A program made the translations under genes and the position numbers. This document shows positions 60,818 to 64,000 of a stretch of 64,000 nt of DNA, piece by piece. The notes under the pieces are model-generated. The model saw nothing but the letters and a program-made list of their open reading frames with translations. It was not told the DNA's origin and made no database searches. The DNA is from Flavisericum labens (GTDB taxonomy: Bacteria; Bacteroidota; Bacteroidia; Flavobacteriales; Flavobacteriaceae). The stretch lies in the NCBI RefSeq assembly GCF_045446075.1, contig NZ_JBJJBQ010000004.1:263722-327721 (forward strand), written 5' to 3'. Position 1 is the stretch's first letter. Each line of letters opens with the position of its first letter.

Positions 60818-60896
60818 AACACCGCATCCTGCGTATGTGTTTATGCATTATTCGCATCCTAAGCTTTTGCAACGTATTGGTAATTTGAGGAAATAA
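60818..60896 (+). pseudogene. Orphan 3' fragment of an M48 gene
   Basis: The fragment reads TPHPAYVFMHYSHPKLLQRI and the rest of the M48 end through a stop codon. Against the resident gene there are six base changes in 79 bp: four silent, one Thr to Lys, and TAG to TAA. It has no upstream part. Confidence 0.88.
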
Positions 60897-60904
60897 CGCT
60901 ATTA

Positions 60905-61058
60905 CAAAAGAGGCACGACTAAAGTAATCTGTTACCGTCACTCCGAGGAGGCACGACGTGGCAGTCTGTTTGTTTTAAGTTCCTTTGATGAGATTGCTTC
61001 GCTCCGCTCGCAATGACGTAAACATCAAAAGATTGCTTCACTGCGTTCGCAATGACAC
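60905..61058. repeat. Cluster of interspersed repeats ending in GCAATGAC
   Basis: Three related units: GTCACTCCGAGGAGGCACGA near 60950, GAGATTGCTTCGCTCCGCTC followed by GCAATGACG near 60990, and GATTGCTTCACTGCGTTCGC followed by AATGACA near 61032. They are GC-richer than the surroundings and each can fold. Similar units are found at 58545 and 63430. Confidence 0.7.
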
Positions 61059-61101
61059 TTTAAAAAAGATATTGTGGAAAGCCCGTTAAAACGCCCAAAC
61101 A

Positions 61102-61953
61102 CTATTCCCTTTCAAGCTGATTTTTATAATTTTCTAGATTGGCCTTGATGTTATTCTCTAACTCTGGTTCTTTAATATCGGTGTAGGCCGTTAGCTTATC
61201 GTAAAGGATTTTAGCCACCAAATATCGCGCAGTAAGCTTATCGTCGGCCGGAATAGTGTACCATGGCGCATGTGGCTTCGATGTTTTGTTTATAGCTTCT
61301 TCATAACACATCTGGTAATTGTCCCAAAGTTCGCGCTCATCTAAATCGCCCGGTGAAAATTTCCAGTTTTTTTCGGGTTTGTTTAAACGCCGTAATAGTC
61401 GGTTTTTTTGTTCTTCTTTTGATACGTTCAAAAAGAATTTGAAAATTATGGTTCCATTATCCGCAAGATGTTTTTCAAAATTGTTTATTTGCTCAAAGCG
61501 ACTTTCCCAAAAGGCATCGTTTATATCTTCCAAAGAATTTACAGTTGGTATATTTTCACCTAGGATATATTCTGGATGAACCCTCGTAACAAGTACATTT
61601 TCATAATGGGTTCGATTGAATACCGCAAATTTACCCCTATCAGGAAGCGCAATATAATGTCGCCATAAGTAGTCATGACCCAATTCTGCTTCTGTAGGCA
61701 CCTTGAAACTATGAACCATAACCCCTCGAGCATTGAAATCCTTAAAAACCTCGCGAATTAAACTATCCTTTCCTGCCGTATCCATTCCTTGTAAGCAGAC
61801 CAAAACAGCATATTTGTCATGAGCATACATGCTATTTTGCCAATCGCCAAGCTCTTTTCTTATTGATTTTAGCTTCTTCTTGGCTTTTTTTATTTCTTCC
61901 TTAGTTTCAATGTTTTTTAGTTTAACAGGAGCAGTGACTTTGTATTTATCCAT
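61102..61953 (-). CDS. Polyphosphate kinase 2 family phosphotransferase
   Basis: A 283-residue PPK2 protein that moves phosphate between polyphosphate and nucleotides. Walker A is GMDTAGKDS near residue 55, and the lid and Walker B segments are FNRTHYENVLVTRVH near 113. A single-domain enzyme of this type may phosphorylate AMP or ADP; the class cannot be fixed by eye. No ppk1 is near. Confidence 0.9.
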   Translation of the reverse strand: MDKYKVTAPVKLKNIETKEEIKKAKKKLKSIRKELGDWQNSMYAHDKYAVLVCLQGMDTAGKDSLIREVFKDFNARGVMVHSFKVPTEAELGHDYLWRHYIALPDRGKFAVFNRTHYENVLVTRVHPEYILGENIPTVNSLEDINDAFWESRFEQINNFEKHLADNGTIIFKFFLNVSKEEQKNRLLRRLNKPEKNWKFSPGDLDERELWDNYQMCYEEAINKTSKPHAPWYTIPADDKLTARYLVAKILYDKLTAYTDIKEPELENNIKANLENYKNQLERE

Positions 61954-62131
61954 GTAATAAGGTTTTTTAATGGACTTAAATATAAAAAATGATATCGATA
62001 AACGGACGAAGAACTAAAAATACGCAATAATTAAAATGACTATTTCACTAATTTCGATGAACGACACTCGGGTTAAACTAGTTTTTCATATTTTCGCTCA
62101 ACCTATTTATGAAACCCTTATCAACCCAACC

Positions 62132-62893
62132 ATGAAACATTTTCATTTACTTTTATTTTTACTGACTACTTTTTTCATTAGTGCCCAAAACGAATGTGAT
62201 ACAGCCAATAGCTATTTGGTAAATGCCTATTCGCATGTAAAAGACTCTTATGAGTCAAATAACATCAGTCATCTTAAATACTACGCAAATCGCTCGTTGG
62301 AATCTTTTAAGCTTTCCAAAGAAAACCTAAGCAGTTGCGGCTGCACAAAAGCTCTTAATCTTGTCAAGAAAGGTATCGACATATTAGCACATGTTGAATT
62401 AGCAGAAACTTACGAAGATGGACGTTATTATGTTAAGCGAGGCAGAGAAATTGCCAAAGAAAGTATTGTTGAACTTGATAAATATACAGCTTCGGGATAC
62501 AAAAACGAAGCCACCACTTCTACTTCTGAAACTCTTTCTTCATTAGAAATTGCACAACGACAACTAAAGGAACAGCAGCAGGCTTTAAAAAAACAGGAAC
62601 AGGCTATAAAACAAAAGTTAGCAGCGCAAAAATCAAAATCGCTACAGCTAGAAAAACAAAAGCTAATTAATGACTATGAAAAAATTATGGTTTCCAATAT
62701 CGAAACCTATAACAAATCCTTACAGGTCTGTAATTGTAGCCATAAATTGCAGAGCAACAATATTCAGGATGAAAATATGGAATTAAAAAGTATTGTTGAA
62801 ATAAAAAAGCATTACATCAGCAACTTAAAAATCATTACCACTAAATACCTCAATAGCTTAAATGCTTGTGAAAATAAACAAGCTGCTGAATAA
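62132..62893 (+). CDS. Secreted coiled-coil protein of unknown function
   Basis: A 253-residue protein. I choose the ATG at 62132 because it begins a clear signal peptide, MKHFHLLLFLLTTFFISAQ; the earlier ATG at 62038 would bury it. The mature part has Cys pairs (SSCGC, CNC) and a Gln/Lys-rich coiled coil at about residues 140-185. It is probably periplasmic. I do not recognise the family. Confidence 0.72.
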   Translation: MKHFHLLLFLLTTFFISAQNECDTANSYLVNAYSHVKDSYESNNISHLKYYANRSLESFKLSKENLSSCGCTKALNLVKKGIDILAHVELAETYEDGRYYVKRGREIAKESIVELDKYTASGYKNEATTSTSETLSSLEIAQRQLKEQQQALKKQEQAIKQKLAAQKSKSLQLEKQKLINDYEKIMVSNIETYNKSLQVCNCSHKLQSNNIQDENMELKSIVEIKKHYISNLKIITTKYLNSLNACENKQAAE

Positions 62894-62943
62894 AACGTAA
62901 TTTCAATTTATTGTTGGAATTGATTTGAACAAAAGAAAAACTA

Positions 62944-62976
62944 AACAGAATCTTAATTAAGGTTCTGTTTTTTTGT
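62944..62976 (+). terminator. Intrinsic terminator after the coiled-coil gene
   Basis: AACAGAATCTTAA / TTAAGGTTCTGTT forms an 11-bp stem with one G-U wobble around a 4-nt AATT centre and is followed by a T-run. Confidence 0.75.
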
Positions 62977-63043
62977 TGACACTAAACACCAACAATAAAA
63001 TATTAATAACGATAAGAACGCTTAGAATTAATAAAATATTCAT
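62957..63043 (-). CDS. Candidate 28-residue single-helix membrane protein
   Basis: The minus strand encodes MNILLILSVLIVINILLLVF and then SVNKKTEP, one membrane helix with a short positive tail. An A/G-rich TAAAG directly precedes the ATG. Its end overlaps the terminator of the opposite gene. Too short for usual gene prediction; the even helix and tail make chance less likely, but no homolog check was possible. Confidence 0.4.
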   Translation of the reverse strand: MNILLILSVLIVINILLLVFSVNKKTEP

Positions 63044-63071
63044 CTTTAGTTTGGTTTAGTATTTATTAGAT

Positions 63072-63093
63072 GCAACCTTTTACAAAAGGTTGC
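63072..63093. other. Perfect 22-bp palindrome
   Basis: GCAACCTTTT and its exact complement AAAAGGTTGC flank a 2-bp centre. No T-run follows, so it may be a protein-binding site for the small membrane protein genes on the minus strand rather than a terminator. Confidence 0.5.
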
Positions 63094-63200
63094 GTTGAAA
63101 AGTGAAATTTATTTTTGGCTGTTGTCAGGTACATATATATGAATAAAAAATTGGACTATTTCCCAAAAAGCAACTTCTGTTACTTCTCTTAAACGGGCAT

Positions 63201-63386
63201 CTATTTAAAGAAGAACTTAATAGCAGAAATAAATAGTATAAAAGCGACAAAGGCAATTAAAACCCAGATGCTACCTGCGTAAAACTTTTTGTGGAGCTTT
63301 AAATCCCTTCGGTAAGTATAGGCAATAATAATAGCAAAAGCTATAAAAAATAAAACCCCAAAAATGATTTGACCTTTACTGAACAT
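63201..63386 (-). CDS. Small two-helix membrane protein
   Basis: A 61-residue protein starting MFSKGQIIFGVLFF with two membrane helices (about 5-24 and 40-58) separated by a basic loop YRRDLKLHKKF. An upstream ATG at 63404 lies inside the -7 element, so 63386 is the start. Widespread type of small protein in flavobacteria; function unknown. Confidence 0.72.
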   Translation of the reverse strand: MFSKGQIIFGVLFFIAFAIIIAYTYRRDLKLHKKFYAGSIWVLIAFVAFILFISAIKFFFK

Positions 63387-63401
63387 ATGGTTACTTTTAT
63401 G

Positions 63402-63409
63402 CAAAAATA
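63402..63409 (-). promoter_or_regulatory. -7 element of the small membrane protein gene
   Basis: TATTTTTG on the minus strand, 15 nt before the ATG at 63386. Confidence 0.6.
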
Positions 63410-63429
63410 AATAATTTATTAATGAAAAG

Positions 63430-63449
63430 ATTCCTGCCTGCGCAGGAAT
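63430..63449. repeat. Hairpin repeat ATTCCTGC/GCAGGAAT
   Basis: A perfect 8-bp stem with CTGC centre, ending in GAATGAC like the other repeats of this genome. Its ATG gives a false start four codons before the real start of the next gene. Confidence 0.7.
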
Positions 63450-63459
63450 GACAAAAAAT

Positions 63460-63846
63460 ATGAAAAATAAAATAGAGGCCGTAAAAGCATTTCATACGGC
63501 ATTTAAAATTGGGCACCGTGAAACACCAAAAGCAGATTTAGGTTCAGCCAAAAATTTATTGAGATACAAACTCATGCGCGAGGAAAACGAAGAGTACCTT
63601 GAAGCCGCTAATAACAATGATTTGGTTGAAGTAGCCGATGCTCTTGGCGATATGCTTTATATTTTATGCGGTACCATTATTGAACACGGTATTCAACATA
63701 AAATAGAGGAAGTTTTTGATGAAATTCAACGCAGCAACATGAGCAAACTGGGTGAAGGCGGACAACCCATTTACCGAGAAGATGGCAAAGTACTTAAAGG
63801 GCCAAACTATTTTAAACCAGACATTCAAGCTATTCTGGATAAATAG
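63460..63846 (+). CDS. MazG-like nucleotide pyrophosphohydrolase
   Basis: A 128-residue all-alpha NTP-PPase-type protein. The metal-binding pattern EENEEYLEA followed by EVADALGDMLYIL matches the ExxE...ExxD arrangement of the MazG/HisE superfamily. It probably hydrolyses a nucleoside triphosphate; substrate unknown. Start chosen at 63460 because the earlier ATG belongs to a repeat. Confidence 0.87.
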   Translation: MKNKIEAVKAFHTAFKIGHRETPKADLGSAKNLLRYKLMREENEEYLEAANNNDLVEVADALGDMLYILCGTIIEHGIQHKIEEVFDEIQRSNMSKLGEGGQPIYREDGKVLKGPNYFKPDIQAILDK

Positions 63847-63855
63847 ATTCTTTTC

Positions 63856-63876
63856 ATGCTGAACTTGTTTCAGCAT
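63856..63876. repeat. Hairpin repeat ATGCTGAA/TTCAGCAT
   Basis: Same CTGAACTTGTTTCAG wording as at 53666-53682. It lies 10 bp after the MazG-like stop and may act as a 3' hairpin. Nothing further is recognised to the end of the window. Confidence 0.65.
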
Positions 63877-64000
63877 AGCATATTATTGAAACTTCAAACG
63901 AAAACCTGAAATTAAGGTTTAAGATGTCTAGTCCTAAATAACCGATACAGATTATTAAAGGATTAAATTTATAAATTAAAGCTGAACAATGGTAACATTG

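Noticed and set aside
1..64000. tRNA, rRNA or CRISPR loci
   Set aside because: No cloverleaf-like segments, rRNA sequence or regularly spaced repeats were recognised by eye; a dedicated search would be needed for certainty.

Overview
The window looks like a chromosome segment from a marine-type flavobacterium (Bacteroidota, Flavobacteriaceae). The DNA is AT-rich. Promoters fit the Bacteroidota -7 element TAnnTTTG. The gene complement is typical of the group: fused CcoN-CcoO, a PAS kinase paired with a REC-Crp regulator, DUF3810, a fadN-fadA-fadE operon and lipobox lipoproteins. I see no rRNA, tRNA, CRISPR array, phage or complete insertion sequence. The left edge cuts ligA.

Layout. 0-5 kb: housekeeping genes (ligA, prmC, an acetyltransferase, then a divergent lipoprotein-ribD-HAD-YigZ operon). 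5-9.6 kb: anaerobic pyruvate operon pflB-pflA-OFA transporter. 9.9-17.8 kb: fatty-acid activation and beta-oxidation with a MarR repressor and a perfect palindromic operator. 18-23.6 kb: an M1 peptidase, a YdeI-like protein, and a two-gene sucrose- or mannosylfructose-type module in which a phosphatase is fused to a GH100-like glycosidase. 23.8-26.5 kb: a MoxR/VWA pair. 26.6-39.5 kb: a micro-oxic block with an Fnr-like regulator, a UspA protein, a sensor kinase with a REC-Crp regulator, CcoI, and the cbb3 oxidase operon ccoS-NO-Q-P-G-H plus a TauE-like protein. 39.6-44.8 kb: a TetR-controlled ABC/HlyD/TolC export operon whose ATPase is degenerate. 44.8-47.8 kb: UspA, hemN and a divergent Cu/Zn superoxide dismutase. 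47.9-54 kb: two ECF sigma modules, folE, cysS and yidD. 54-64 kb: pepD, DUF3810, TrmH, M48 protease, PPK2 and small membrane proteins, with two places where a gene sits between duplicated stretches of resident sequence.

Main discovery. Five promoters (pflB, a uspA gene, ccoI, ccoS-ccoNO and hemN-uspA) each carry a Crp/Fnr-type half-site pair TGAY-N4-RTCA. In every case its centre lies exactly 36.5 bp upstream of the last G of the -7 element, whichever strand is used. This is the geometry of a class II activator site near -41.5. It defines a local oxygen-limitation regulon of fermentation, high-affinity respiration, anaerobic haem synthesis and stress proteins. Two Crp-family regulators with matching recognition helices are encoded in the middle of the block. 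Other notable points are a pflA with no canonical start codon preceded by a terminator-like hairpin, two junction duplications that look like single-crossover insertions, and several genes whose start can be corrected from promoter position.
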